NCBI GenBank assembly: GCA_025194985.1
Contig: JAOANE010000031.1
Coordinates: 1 to 64,000 of the forward strand
Direction of reading: 5' to 3'
Source of the DNA: Regnicoccus frigidus
GTDB taxonomy: Bacteria > Cyanobacteriota > Cyanobacteriia > PCC-6307 > Cyanobiaceae
DNA: 64,000 nt
Part shown: positions 50,062-59,121 of the stretch, one piece after another
Layout: every line of letters begins with the position of its first letter
How positions within the stretch are numbered: the first letter of the stretch is position 1
The notes under the pieces: model-generated
Told to the model about the DNA's origin: nothing
Databases searched by the model: none
What the model saw: only the letters and a program-made list of their open reading frames with translations
Program-made: the position numbers and the translations under genes

Positions 50062-52080
50062 TCAGCGCGCTTCCAGTCGGAGCAGGTCAGAGAGAGAATC
50101 CACCTGCTGCACCGTGACAGTGAAGCCATCACCGGGGGCAGCAGAGTCCGGGCAGCGCATCGCCTGATCCATGGCCAGCGCCTCGAGATGGACCAAACCG
50201 AGCCGGTCCTGGGGGCGGAGCCAGCGCAGAAACAACCCTTGCCAATGCTCGCTGCGATGCTGCTCGAACCAAACCTGCTGCCAGTGGCGCTGATCTTCGC
50301 GGCTGATCTGGATGCCCTCACGCAACACCGGATCAAGCTCGTTGAGCACCTCAGCCAGGGCGTCTTCGCCCAGCGGCTCCTCTCCTGAAGCAAGGGCCGC
50401 CAGCTGGCGCTGGACCACCAGATCACCGTAGCGGCGGATCGGAGAGGTGGCCTGGACATAGGCCGGCAGGCCAAGGCTGAAGTGCGCTGAGGGGCGAACG
50501 CCACTGCTGCCGCGCGCCAGGCAGCGGCGCAGGGCTGCATGACGCACGGGCCCCGGAGGTAGCGCCAGCAGCTCGGCCTCCGCTGGCAACTCAGCAGCGG
50601 GCTGGCCGCGATAGGGCAAAGCCAGGCCCTGCCTGGCGCCGTGTTCGGCCAGCACAGCTCCGTTGAGGATCATGGCTTCGGCCACCAGGGCCCGCGCCGC
50701 TGTCGGTTCGGTGATCTCCAGCTCCGCCCGCTGGCCGTCGGTGCGGATCCGCCCCTCCGGCTGCTCCATCTGCAGGGCTCCCTGCTGCAGTCGCCACTGC
50801 CGGCGCTGCTGCAACAGCAGATGCAACTGGGCCAGGTCGGCGTCCTGGGGTGGGGCCAGCTCGATCAGGTCATCACCATCGCTGTAGGTGAGCCGGTAGG
50901 TGGGGCGCACCCAGCTGCGCTTGATCGCATAGTTCGCGACAGCGCCATCGGCGGCCAGTTCGATCGACGTGCTCCAGGCAGGGCAGCGCTGACCCTGGCG
51001 CAGGCTGAACGGCCCTGAGGCCAGCGCGAAGGGGAACATCGGCACAACCTGCGCCGCTAGGTAGAGGCTGGAGGCCCGTTGCCGCGCCTCAAGATCCAGG
51101 GGTGAACCGGCCGGCACCAGCCGGCCCGGATCAGCGATATGGACCCAGATCCGGCAGCGGCCATCTGGGAGGGTTTCGAGGGAAAGGGCGTCGTCAATCT
51201 CCTCGGTTTCGGCGTCATCGAGGCTGTAGGTGCGCAGGCCGGTGAGATCACAGCGGCCTTGGTCGCTGGCGGTCTCCTGGTCGGCGCTGGCCATGAGCCG
51301 GCCGGCCTCCTCGAGCAGTTCGGCACTGAAGCCCCGCTCCCAGACACTGCGGCGCATCGAGGGGAGGCCATGGGGCTCCCATTGGCCCAGATCCACCAAC
51401 AGATGGCGGATCGGACCGGGTTCCGCCGCGCAACCGGCCTGCTGCAAGCCACGGCGCAGCTCCGGGGACAAGCTGACATCGCTGGAGCCCGCAGCGAGCG
51501 AAAGCAGGAGCTCAAGCTCATCGCGCTGCGGGGCCGCCAGAGCTGCCGGCTCAATTGGAAGGCGCTGACGCAGCAGCTCGAACCAGGCGTCGCGGCGTTG
51601 GTCGGCGAGGCGAGCAAGGCGCCGCTCGCGCCGCAACTGCCTCAGATCCTTGAGCGAGCGGGGCTGGATCTCAGCGTTGCGCCAACGGAAAAAGAGCTGG
51701 TTGCCCTGTTGCAAGGCCAACCAACAGGCCGCGCGAGCCGCCGGGGTATCGGCGCTGGCCACCAGCTCCACAAAATCCTCGAGCGTGCAGGCCTGATCGC
51801 CAAGTAACATCCAAGCGGCCGCCAGATCCTTGGGGCCGGGATCGAGGGCGAGAAGGGCAGGTTCCGAAAGCTGCCAAGGAGCTCGGTCGATCCGGCCAGC
51901 CTTCGCCTGGCTGTCAGGGGAAGAAGCGATTGGATCAAGCTGACGCAGCGGGAGCTGCTGAGAGCGCCCCGACCAGCCAACGCAGAGGCTGGCCTTGGAG
52001 CCGTTGAGCGCCACCAACACAGCCAGTTCCGGTCCCTTCGGACCGATCAGGCCAACCAAATCCCCCGTTTGCAGGGCCAA
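50062..52080 (-). CDS. RNase II/R-type exoribonuclease (RNB domain)
   Basis: A 672-residue processive 3'-5' exoribonuclease with the RNB catalytic motif DDAETEEIDDALS near residue 290, where the Asp residues bind Mg2+. The N-terminal third is divergent, and a canonical cold-shock domain is not evident; the C-terminus does not show a clear S1 domain, as in cyanobacterial RNase II homologues. The start codon is TTG at 52080, eight bases after the rpsR stop, placing it in the rpmG-rpsR transcript. Symbol not assigned because rnb and rnr cannot be separated here. Confidence 0.88.
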   Translation of the reverse strand: MALQTGDLVGLIGPKGPELAVLVALNGSKASLCVGWSGRSQQLPLRQLDPIASSPDSQAKAGRIDRAPWQLSEPALLALDPGPKDLAAAWMLLGDQACTLEDFVELVASADTPAARAACWLALQQGNQLFFRWRNAEIQPRSLKDLRQLRRERRLARLADQRRDAWFELLRQRLPIEPAALAAPQRDELELLLSLAAGSSDVSLSPELRRGLQQAGCAAEPGPIRHLLVDLGQWEPHGLPSMRRSVWERGFSAELLEEAGRLMASADQETASDQGRCDLTGLRTYSLDDAETEEIDDALSLETLPDGRCRIWVHIADPGRLVPAGSPLDLEARQRASSLYLAAQVVPMFPFALASGPFSLRQGQRCPAWSTSIELAADGAVANYAIKRSWVRPTYRLTYSDGDDLIELAPPQDADLAQLHLLLQQRRQWRLQQGALQMEQPEGRIRTDGQRAELEITEPTAARALVAEAMILNGAVLAEHGARQGLALPYRGQPAAELPAEAELLALPPGPVRHAALRRCLARGSSGVRPSAHFSLGLPAYVQATSPIRRYGDLVVQRQLAALASGEEPLGEDALAEVLNELDPVLREGIQISREDQRHWQQVWFEQHRSEHWQGLFLRWLRPQDRLGLVHLEALAMDQAMRCPDSAAPGDGFTVTVQQVDSLSDLLRLEAR

Positions 52081-52088
52081 GGCGCTAC

Positions 52089-52310
52089 TCAGCCTTCAGG
52101 ATTCACAAAGGGGAGCAGGGCCAGGATGCGAGCGCGCTTCACCGAGTTGGTGAGATCACGCTGCTGCTTGGCCGTAAGACCTGTGAGGCGGCGGGGCAGG
52201 ATTTTGCCACGCTCAGTGATGAATTTCTTGAGAAGATCGACGTCTTTGTAGTCGATCGGATCACCGGGCTTGATCGGTGAAAGACGCTTTTTGAAAAAAG
52301 AACTGGCCAT
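52089..52310 (-). CDS. rpsR: 30S ribosomal protein S18
   Basis: A 73-residue S18, a small-subunit platform protein. Start ATG at 52310. The FFKKRLSPIKPGDPIDYKDVDLLKKFITERGKILPRR-type sequence (residues 5-41) and LTAKQQRDLTNSVKRARILALLPF are standard. It follows rpmG with a 89-bp gap and precedes the RNB gene by eight bases. Confidence 0.97.
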   Translation of the reverse strand: MASSFFKKRLSPIKPGDPIDYKDVDLLKKFITERGKILPRRLTGLTAKQQRDLTNSVKRARILALLPFVNPEG

Positions 52311-52399
52311 GAAATCGAAACAGGCAGGGTGGAAGAAAGGTTGACTGGCAGAGCACTGGAGATTGAACGAACGATCGATCAATCACTTCAGCGCCGAGC

Positions 52400-52594
52400 T
52401 CACTTGATCTCTTTGTGGATCGTGCTTTTGTTGCAGTGAGTGCAGAACTTCTTCAACTCAAGCCGTTCGGTGGTGTTACGGCGGTTCTTCTGGGAGGTGT
52501 AACGAGACACCCCGGGAGACCGCTTGGCGGGATTGGACCGGCATTCCGTGCACTCAAGAGTGATCACGAGCCGGACGCCCTTGTTTTTAGCCAT
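52400..52594 (-). CDS. rpmG: 50S ribosomal protein L33
   Basis: A 64-residue L33. Start ATG at 52594. The zinc-type Cys pairs are present: CTEC near residue 15 and CTHC near residue 53, so it is the zinc-binding (C+) form. It is head-to-head with pheT, with a 110-bp gap between starts that should hold both promoters. Confidence 0.97.
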   Translation of the reverse strand: MAKNKGVRLVITLECTECRSNPAKRSPGVSRYTSQKNRRNTTERLELKKFCTHCNKSTIHKEIK

Positions 52595-52704
52595 GTAAGG
52601 ACGTGCGCCGCTTGTGCGATGCGAACTGACAACATCTGATCTTACCTGCAGAGCCCCCCACCCCCTCTCCTTAAGATTGGCAAGTCTTTGATGGTTCAAG
52701 GCGG

Positions 52705-55164
52705 ATGCGGGTCTCGCTCCAATGGCTGCGGGAACTCGTGGCCTGGGATGGACCGGTGACGGAGCTTGCCGATCGGCTCTCGATCGCCGGTTTCGAAGTC
52801 GAGCAGATCGAGGATCTCGCCGCCAGCGCCGCAGGCGTGGTGGTGGGTCAGGTGCTGGAGAAGACTCCCCACCCCAACGCCGACAAGCTCAATGTCTGCC
52901 GCGTTGACGTCGGCGCAGAAAGCCCGCTTCAGATTGTTTGCGGCGCTGCCAATGTGCAGGCTGGCCAGAAGGTGCCGGTCGCCCTCGTGGGTGCCCACCT
53001 GCAGGCCGTCGCCCTGACGATCAAGCCTGCTGAGCTCAGGGGCGTGGCCAGCAGCGGCATGATCTGTTCCCTCAAGGAGCTGGGCCTGGCTGACGACTCC
53101 AGCGGCATTGCCGTGCTCGATGCGCTGCTGGAAACGGTGCCAGCGCTCGGCAGCCCCGTCGGGCCCAGCCTGGGCCTCGACGACCAGGTGCTGGAGCTGT
53201 CCATCACCGCCAACCGCCCCGATGGTCTGTCGATGCTGGGCATTGCCCGGGAGGTCGCCGCCCTGACCGGAGCCCCCCTGCAGTCCAGCGTCCCCGCACG
53301 GGCGATCGAGGCGCAACCTCTGGCGGTGGCCGCCGCCGATCAGCAGGCGATCGAAGCCGGTGGCCTGTTCAGCCTCACCGCCCTCAGCGGGGTGACCGTG
53401 GCGGCCTCCCCCAAGTGGCTGCAGCAACGCCTGGAGCATGCCGGCCTGCGGCCGATCAACAACGTTGTCGATGTCACCAACCTGGTGATGCTCGAAACCG
53501 GCCAACCCCTCCACGCCTTTGATTCCGACCGCCTGGCCGGGCTTGGCGGCGGCGAGGCAACGGCGCAGCGGATTGGCCTGCGCCAGGCGCGCAGCGATGA
53601 AGCCTTCACCAGCCTCGATGGCTTGGAGCATCGCCTCAGCAGCGAGGCCTTGGTGGTGACCTATGCCGGCACACCTGTGGCCCTGGCCGGGCTGATCGGC
53701 GGGGCGAACAGCTGCGTACAGCCGGCCACCACCAACCTCTGGCTGGAGGCCGCCGTCTTCGCGCCCCAGGCGGTGCGACGCAGCGCCCGCAGCGTCGGAT
53801 TACGCACAGACGCCAGCCTGCGCTTTGAAAAGGGCCTGCCGCGGCAGGTGACCCTGGCGGCAGCGGATCGGGCCGTCGCGCTCCTGCAGGAGATCGCTGG
53901 AGCCCAGGTGGGCGAACGCTGGCTGCATCAACGACCTGGCCCGCCGCCGCCGCCCCTGGAACTGCGTCGCAACGCCCTGCATCAGCTGCTCGGTCCGGTG
54001 CTGGTGGACGGCGCCGAAGTGGATCTGGACGATCAACGGATCAGCGGCACCCTCGAAGCCCTCGGCTGCCGGCTCGAAGCGGGTGACGGGGGCTGGACCG
54101 TGACGGTGCCCCCATCGCGGGCGATGGACCTGCAACGGGAAGTCGATCTGATCGAAGAGGTGGCCCGCCTGGTCGGCTACGACCAGTTCGCCAGCCACTT
54201 GCCTGATCCGATCTGCCCAGGGGGCCTGGAGCCAGTCCAACGGGCGGAGCGACGGCTGCGTCAGGCCCTCTGTTCAGCTGGCTTGCAGGAACTCTGCGCC
54301 CTTTCCCTGGTGCCGGCGGAATCCAGCCTCGGCACGGCGCTGCGGGTGCCCCTGGCCAACCCCTTGCTCGCCAATTACAGCCACCTGCGCGACAACCTGA
54401 TCGAAGAGATGCTGCAGGCGGCTCGCCGCAATCTGCAGGCGTCGCGAGCCGGTTTCTGGGGCTTCGAAATCGGCACCGTGTTCCGCCCTCCCGCCGATGG
54501 GAACGAGGTTCCCAGGGAGCATCTCGAACTCGCCGGAATTATCTGCGCTGAGCGGCGCAGCGAGCTCTGGAGCAATGGCGGTAAGCCCAGCCACCCCGAT
54601 TATTTCCAGGCGCGCGGGATCTTGCAACAGGCGCTGACCAGCCTGGCCATTCCTTGCGTCGATCGCCATCTCGGTGACCCGTTACTGCTGCATCCCGGCC
54701 GGGCCGCCGAGTTAGTGGTCGAGGGCCAGGTGGCCGGCTGGTTCGGCCAACTCCATCCCGCTCGGGCCGAAAGCCTCGACCTGCCAGAAGCCACCTATCT
54801 GTTTCAGCTGGCTCTCGCCCCCTTGCTCACGGCGGCCACACGGCGCAACCGCTGGCAGCCCAGCTATGCCCCCTACGCGACCGTGCCGGCCTCGGAGAGA
54901 GATCTGGCGCTCGTAGTGCCAGCCACGGTCACAGCAGGCGAACTGCTGGCTGCGATTCGCAAAGCTGGTCAACCGTTGCTCGAGTCCGCTGAGTTGATCG
55001 ACCGCTATGCCGGTGATCAGGTCGGCGCCGGAGCCGTCAGCCAGGCTTTCCGCCTGCGCTACCGCGATCCCCGACGCAGCCTGACTGAAGCCGATGTGGA
55101 GCCGAGCCACAGCGCGATTCGTGACGCCCTGGCCAAGCAGTTCGGCGCCCAGCTCAGGAGCTGA
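52705..55164 (+). CDS. pheT: Phenylalanyl-tRNA synthetase beta subunit
   Basis: An 819-residue beta chain of the (alpha-beta)2 PheRS. Domains in order: the B1 start RVSLQWLRELVAWDG, a tRNA-binding OB fold (VVGQVLEKTPHPNADKLNVCRV), the B3/B4 editing domain (FSLTALSGVTVAASPKWLQQRL region), the B5 DNA-binding-like domain, the catalytic-like core, and the C-terminal anticodon-binding FDX-ACB domain (YAPYATVPASERDLALVVPA). The stop overlaps the stop of the convergent RlmD-type gene by 11 bases. Confidence 0.96.
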   Translation: MRVSLQWLRELVAWDGPVTELADRLSIAGFEVEQIEDLAASAAGVVVGQVLEKTPHPNADKLNVCRVDVGAESPLQIVCGAANVQAGQKVPVALVGAHLQAVALTIKPAELRGVASSGMICSLKELGLADDSSGIAVLDALLETVPALGSPVGPSLGLDDQVLELSITANRPDGLSMLGIAREVAALTGAPLQSSVPARAIEAQPLAVAAADQQAIEAGGLFSLTALSGVTVAASPKWLQQRLEHAGLRPINNVVDVTNLVMLETGQPLHAFDSDRLAGLGGGEATAQRIGLRQARSDEAFTSLDGLEHRLSSEALVVTYAGTPVALAGLIGGANSCVQPATTNLWLEAAVFAPQAVRRSARSVGLRTDASLRFEKGLPRQVTLAAADRAVALLQEIAGAQVGERWLHQRPGPPPPPLELRRNALHQLLGPVLVDGAEVDLDDQRISGTLEALGCRLEAGDGGWTVTVPPSRAMDLQREVDLIEEVARLVGYDQFASHLPDPICPGGLEPVQRAERRLRQALCSAGLQELCALSLVPAESSLGTALRVPLANPLLANYSHLRDNLIEEMLQAARRNLQASRAGFWGFEIGTVFRPPADGNEVPREHLELAGIICAERRSELWSNGGKPSHPDYFQARGILQQALTSLAIPCVDRHLGDPLLLHPGRAAELVVEGQVAGWFGQLHPARAESLDLPEATYLFQLALAPLLTAATRRNRWQPSYAPYATVPASERDLALVVPATVTAGELLAAIRKAGQPLLESAELIDRYAGDQVGAGAVSQAFRLRYRDPRRSLTEADVEPSHSAIRDALAKQFGAQLRS

Positions 55165-56554
55165 TCACCCGCTCAAGCACGGCCAACGCCTCGACATGGC
55201 TGGTCTGGGGGAAGAAGTCGAGCGGTTGGATGCTGCGCACGACCAGGCGGCCATCGGCACTCAGCCTGGCCAGATCCCGCGCCAGGCTGGCCGGGTTACA
55301 GCTGAGGTAAGCCACCCGAGCGGGAGGGTCAGCAACGATGGCCTCGCAGACCTTGTGCGGCAGGCCCTTGCGGGGCGGGTCGAGCAGCAGGGCATCGGCG
55401 TGGCGCAGGGCTTCGGGCAGGCCAATCGCCACATCGGCGACCTCCAGTTCGACGTTGTTCAAGCCGTTGAGGGCGGCATTGATGCGGGCCTGCTCCACAC
55501 TGCCGGCCTGTTGTTCAAGGCCCAGGACCTGGGCGCCGGCAGCCGCCAGCGGCAGGGTGAAGGTGCCGATGCCGCAGTAAGCATCGACAATTCTGCGATC
55601 AGGCGAGGGCTGCAGGGCCTGCAACAGCAAGGGCAGCAGTTGCTCTGCCTGGGCGGTGTTGACCTGGAAAAAAGTATCGGGACCGATCTGATATTGAAGG
55701 CCGGCGAAACGCTCGATCAACCAGGGACGACCGGCGATGCAGCGGGTGGTCGGGCCCATCAGGGTGTTGTTGGGCCGGGGCTGGAGGTTGAGGCACACCC
55801 CGACCAGCTCAGGCCAGCGCTCCATCCAGATCGCGGCCTGGATCGCCAGATCGGGGAGGTCGTCATGGCTGCTGATCAGGGTGAGGAGCACGTCGCCGGT
55901 GTGATGGCCCAGCCGCAGGGCCAGATGGCGCAGCCCACCGCTTTCACTGAGGTTCACGTCCACCGGCCAGTCACTGACCTCCAGATCGTGTTTGAGCGGA
56001 GCGATCAGGCGATCCAGGCGGGGATCGAGCACGGGACAGCGGTTCATGTTCACGATCCGGTGGCTGCCACTGCGGTAAAAGCCAGCTCGCAAGCGCCCCT
56101 CAGGGGTGCGCTCGAGGGGAATCACCGCCCGGTTCCGGTAACCGGTGGGAGCCTGGGCCGGAATGATCGGCTCGATATCGATGCTCAGCCCGCCAATGCG
56201 GCGCAGGGTTTCCTGAACCAGCGACTGCTTCCAGAGCGCCTGGGCCTGGTCTTCAAGGTGCTGAACACTGCAGCCACCGCAGTCGTTAGCGAGGATGCAG
56301 GGCGGTTTGCGGCGATCGGCTGAATCGTTGTGGCGTGTGATCAGCTCGGCCACCAGATGGCGCTGGGCCCGGTGCTGAACCCGCACGCGCACGTTCTCGC
56401 CAGGGAGGGCATTGGGCACGAAAACCACCAGACCAGACTCACCTTCTGCGGAATCAGCCGTACGGGCCACACCCTGTCCCTCGTGGTTGAGGCCGTGGAT
56501 GCACAGCTCCAGTTCGCTGCCTGTTGCCGGCAAGCTAGAGACCATTAACAGCAC
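55154..56554 (-). CDS. rlmD: 23S rRNA (uracil(1939)-C5)-methyltransferase-type enzyme (RlmD/TrmA family)
   Basis: A 466-residue RNA m5U methyltransferase. An N-terminal TRAM-like beta domain is followed by a [4Fe-4S] site with Cys86, Cys92 and Cys95 (PPCILANDCGGC) and a fourth Cys near residue 175 (NRCPVLDP). The SAM-binding domain has VDAYCGIGTFTLPLA and LLDPPRKGL; the catalytic Cys is in LSCNPASLARDL. The four-Cys cluster is seen in RlmD and related enzymes; specificity for U1939 versus U747 is not proved by sequence alone. Stop overlaps pheT by 11 bases. Confidence 0.9.
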   Translation of the reverse strand: MLLMVSSLPATGSELELCIHGLNHEGQGVARTADSAEGESGLVVFVPNALPGENVRVRVQHRAQRHLVAELITRHNDSADRRKPPCILANDCGGCSVQHLEDQAQALWKQSLVQETLRRIGGLSIDIEPIIPAQAPTGYRNRAVIPLERTPEGRLRAGFYRSGSHRIVNMNRCPVLDPRLDRLIAPLKHDLEVSDWPVDVNLSESGGLRHLALRLGHHTGDVLLTLISSHDDLPDLAIQAAIWMERWPELVGVCLNLQPRPNNTLMGPTTRCIAGRPWLIERFAGLQYQIGPDTFFQVNTAQAEQLLPLLLQALQPSPDRRIVDAYCGIGTFTLPLAAAGAQVLGLEQQAGSVEQARINAALNGLNNVELEVADVAIGLPEALRHADALLLDPPRKGLPHKVCEAIVADPPARVAYLSCNPASLARDLARLSADGRLVVRSIQPLDFFPQTSHVEALAVLERVISS

Positions 56555-56602
56555 CCCATCAGCAAGACCCCAGCACCGGGTTCGGCCCAGCAGAAACGAG
56601 CT

Positions 56603-56631
56603 TTGACCCTAGATGCAAAGGGGCATTACAC
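56603..56631 (+). promoter_or_regulatory. Possible apcD promoter
   Basis: A -35-like TTGACC (56603-56608) is followed after 17-18 bp by TTACAC/TACACA (56626-56632), about 65 bp upstream of the apcD ATG. The -35 matches five of six consensus bases, the -10 only weakly. Inferred. Confidence 0.3.
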
Positions 56632-56696
56632 ATGGCTCCCTTGGGGCTCCCCTGGGCCAAAGGGTCGATAGGATGCCTAGGCGCGTGGTCGAGTGA

Positions 56697-57191
56697 ATGA
56701 GCGTTGTCCGGGATCTGATCCTGCAAGCCGATGATCAGCTCCGCTATCCAAGCGGCGGTGAGTTGCGTTCGATGGCGCAGTTCCTCTCGGGCGGTAACCA
56801 GCGCATCAGGATTGCCCGGGTGCTGAGCGAAAACGAGAAAAAAATTGTCAGTGAATCGGCCAGACAGCTGTTCGAACTCAAGCCCGACTACGTCGCCCAA
56901 GGTGGCAATGCCTACGGTCAGCGGCAGCGGGCCCAGTGCCTGCGTGATTTCAGTTGGTACCTGCGCCTGGTCACCTATGGCGTGATGGCCGGCAGCACTG
57001 AAAAAATCCAGGAGATCGGTCTGGTCGGTGCCAGGGAGATGTACAACAGCCTGGGCGTTCCGATGGCGGGCATGGTGCAGGGGATGCGCAGCCTGAAAGC
57101 CGCTTCCCTGGTGCTGCTCGGCACTGAAGACGCCGCCGTTGCCGCGCCCTATTTCGACTTCCTGATCCAGGGAATGCAGACCTCGGTCTAA
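56697..57191 (+). CDS. apcD: Allophycocyanin alpha-B-type subunit
   Basis: A 164-residue phycobiliprotein, matching ApcD (allophycocyanin B alpha chain), the long-wavelength terminal emitter of the phycobilisome core that passes energy to the photosystems. The chromophore-binding Cys81 is in GQRQRAQCLRDFSWYLRL, preceded by NAYG. REMYNSLGVPM and AAPYFDFLIQGM are typical of the C-terminal half. The ATG at 56697 is used. It lies alone, not in an apcABC operon, as is common for apcD. A 30-bp stem-loop (57213-57242) follows 22 bases after the stop without a T run. Confidence 0.9.
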   Translation: MSVVRDLILQADDQLRYPSGGELRSMAQFLSGGNQRIRIARVLSENEKKIVSESARQLFELKPDYVAQGGNAYGQRQRAQCLRDFSWYLRLVTYGVMAGSTEKIQEIGLVGAREMYNSLGVPMAGMVQGMRSLKAASLVLLGTEDAAVAAPYFDFLIQGMQTSV

Positions 57192-57955
57192 AACTCCAGC
57201 TGGAACTCCGCCCCGTCAGCACCCTTTGCTCAGGGGTGACGGCTACCTGCCGAGGTTCTTCGCGCAGGCAGGCGTTTTGTGGCGCCCAAAAGGGTCTGCC
57301 CTCAAGAGGGTCTTTGCCCAATAGGGGAGCGGAACAGGGCCCCAGGCCGCTGCGGACTGGACGAACTTACTCGCGAATCCAGCTCTGGATTCAGTATTGG
57401 ACCCATTTCACTTCTCATTCGAGACAAGCGCAACTCTTCTGCGAGACAAGCGATAGCGCAGAACAGTCGCGTCAAAGCCTTCACTCTAGAAATGGTCTTT
57501 GAATGGGACTAGCCATAAGTCCTGATTGGGATGTCTGATACATTCACTTCAGCGGGCTTGCGACGGAAGAACGCAGCCAATAACACACGCGCTGAGGATC
57601 ACGTGAACCAGCAAAACCATGCAAGCGCGATGACTCAACTGACGTAGATGAGTCAAGCAAGAAGACTCTTCAAGAGAATTGTATGAGACACCTTAGAGTA
57701 GCTTAAGACTCATTTCAAGACCGAGAACAGGACTTGGATGAGACTCACAGGAGCCTGAAGCAGACAGTTCCAATCAAGCCACCAGCAGTACGACCCGAAT
57801 TTTCGCTGCCAAAGTGAATCCGCCGCGATGCCGCCAGAACAAGAGCGGGCCGCGAGAGAGCCCAACTTGGCATCGACACAATGAGGGGTGCATCAAGTCC
57901 AAGCTCAATCCAGCTGCAAGCGACGGTTGGCGATGACTGCGGTCATCACCGAGCG
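57192..57955. other. Non-coding stretch between apcD and the IS element
   Basis: No gene is visible in these 764 bases. They contain a stem-loop CCGTCA/TGACGG (57213-57242) that may end apcD transcription, an 8-bp inverted repeat with a 2-base loop (GAATCCAG 57375, CTGGATTC 57385), two CGAGACAAGCG copies 22 bp apart (57420, 57442), and an inverted repeat TGACTCA/TGAGTCA (57631-57637, 57649-57655) followed by several more GACTC/GAGTC motifs to about 57745. Composition is less GC-rich than in the core genes. Start of an accessory region. Confidence 0.6.
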
Positions 57956-57959
57956 GCTC
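57956..57959. repeat. Left copy of 4-bp target duplication of the IS
   Basis: GCTC directly outside the left IS end; the same four bases follow the right end at 59197-59200. Length is as expected for IS407-type elements. Confidence 0.8.
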
Positions 57960-58009
57960 TGACGTGACCCCCATCAGTGGTCCAGTTCCAGTGAGAGCTG
58001 GTGGGGTTG

Positions 58010-58849
58010 TCATGCCGCTCTCCATTGCTGGAGGACTTCCAAGGGCGTACGCCCTTGGAGAGCCGAATGCGGTCTGTATGTGTTGTACTCCATTCTGTGC
58101 CTTTCCGCCAAGATCTTGGCTTCATTGACCGATGAGAAGAGTTCAATATTTAGGAATTCATCCCTGAGCCTGCCATTGAAGGATTCAACGAATGGATTCT
58201 CCCAGGGTGATCCTGGTGGGATATAGGCGACGCCAGTGCCACTTCCTGTGCACCATTCCTGCAGGGCATGGGCAATAAACTCTGGTCCATTGTCCATCCT
58301 CAAGTGGGTGGGTGCTGGATGCTGTTTGAGTAGCTCCTCAATCGTGTCGATCACATCCACAGCCTTGCAGCGCCGGCCCACCCGAATGGCCAGACAGACG
58401 CGACTGAATTCTTCCACGACATTCAAGAACTTGAGATTTCTGCCATTCATAGTCTGATCAAACTGGAAATCAATCGCCCATACGTGATGTGGGTACTCGG
58501 CCCTCAGAAGCTCTCTCGATCCGTTTGCCGCTCTCGAGCGCTTCCTCTTGCGGGGCAGAGGCCGCTGTAACCCTTCCTCCCGCCAGATCCGTTGCACCCG
58601 CTTGTGGTTCACGCTCCAGCCATCCAGGAGCAGGCGCCGATAGACCAAGCGCCGTCCCCAGCGCACATGGCGACGTGCCAACGCCAGGATGCTCTGCCGA
58701 AGCTTGTGCTCCTCAAGATCAACAACGCGTGCTGGTCGGCGTTGGGTGGTGCGGTTCTGTCCTGTCAGACGGCAGGCGCGCCGCTGCGAAACCCGGAATC
58801 GATCCTGCAGAACCACAACGGCTCTGCGGCGTCGTTCCGGGCTTAGAAG
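58010..58849 (-). CDS. IS3-family transposase orfB (DDE integrase domain), made by -1 frameshift
   Basis: The catalytic part of the transposase, about 279 residues after the frameshift point at 58849. The retroviral-type rve domain is complete: first Asp in WAIDFQFDQ, second Asp in RMDNGPEF, and Glu in FVESFNGRLRDEF. The HTH_21-type segment HVRWGRRLVYRRLLLDGW precedes it. A longer upstream reading in this frame, to 59206, is out of the orfA frame and is not thought to be translated; expression should come from frameshifting at the end of orfA. Stop at 58010-58012. Confidence 0.9.
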   Translation of the reverse strand, partial: LLSPERRRRAVVVLQDRFRVSQRRACRLTGQNRTTQRRPARVVDLEEHKLRQSILALARRHVRWGRRLVYRRLLLDGWSVNHKRVQRIWREEGLQRPLPRKRKRSRAANGSRELLRAEYPHHVWAIDFQFDQTMNGRNLKFLNVVEEFSRVCLAIRVGRRCKAVDVIDTIEELLKQHPAPTHLRMDNGPEFIAHALQEWCTGSGTGVAYIPPGSPWENPFVESFNGRLRDEFLNIELFSSVNEAKILAERHRMEYNTYRPHSALQGRTPLEVLQQWRAA

Positions 58850-59121
58850 TTTCCCTCGGCAAGCTCCTTGAACATGGCCTTGTCGAGCTCTGCGTTGGCC
58901 AACAATCGTTTGAGCTGAGTATTCTCGTGCTCCAGCTCCTTGAGTCTCTTGGCCTCGCTGGATTTCATTCCTCCGTAGAGCTGCTGCCAGCGGTGGTACG
59001 TGGGAGCCGAGACCTCCAAGGCCCGACAGACATCGGCGACAGTCTGACCTTGGTTGAGCAGCTGCTCGGCCTGCCGAAGCTTGCGGATGATCTGCTCTGG
59101 GTTGTGGCGCTTGCGTTTCAT
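58843..59121 (-). CDS. IS3-family transposase orfA (helix-turn-helix)
   Basis: About 92 residues from the ATG at 59121 (a TTG at 59139 is possible). It begins KRKRHNPEQIIRKLRQAEQLL and carries a helix-turn-helix (TVADVCRALEVSAPTYHRWQ) followed by a leucine-rich coiled coil (KRLKELEHENTQLKRLLANAEL), as in IS2/IS407-group OrfA proteins. It alone acts as regulator; the OrfAB fusion from frameshifting is the transposase. Confidence 0.9.
   Translation of the reverse strand: MKRKRHNPEQIIRKLRQAEQLLNQGQTVADVCRALEVSAPTYHRWQQLYGGMKSSEAKRLKELEHENTQLKRLLANAELDKAMFKELAEGNF
58849..58855 (-). promoter_or_regulatory. Slippery heptamer for -1 programmed frameshifting (G GGA AAC)
   Basis: On the coding strand the last codons of orfA read GAG GGA AAC TTC TAA. 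The heptamer G GGA AAC has the X XXY YYZ form and lies two codons before the orfA stop. Slipping back one base gives CTT CTA AGC, the start of the orfB reading. Confidence 0.8.

Noticed and set aside
57192..57955. A structural RNA gene (tmRNA, RNase P or 6S RNA) in the gap after apcD
   Set aside because: None of their core signatures were recognised; only short inverted and direct repeats are visible.
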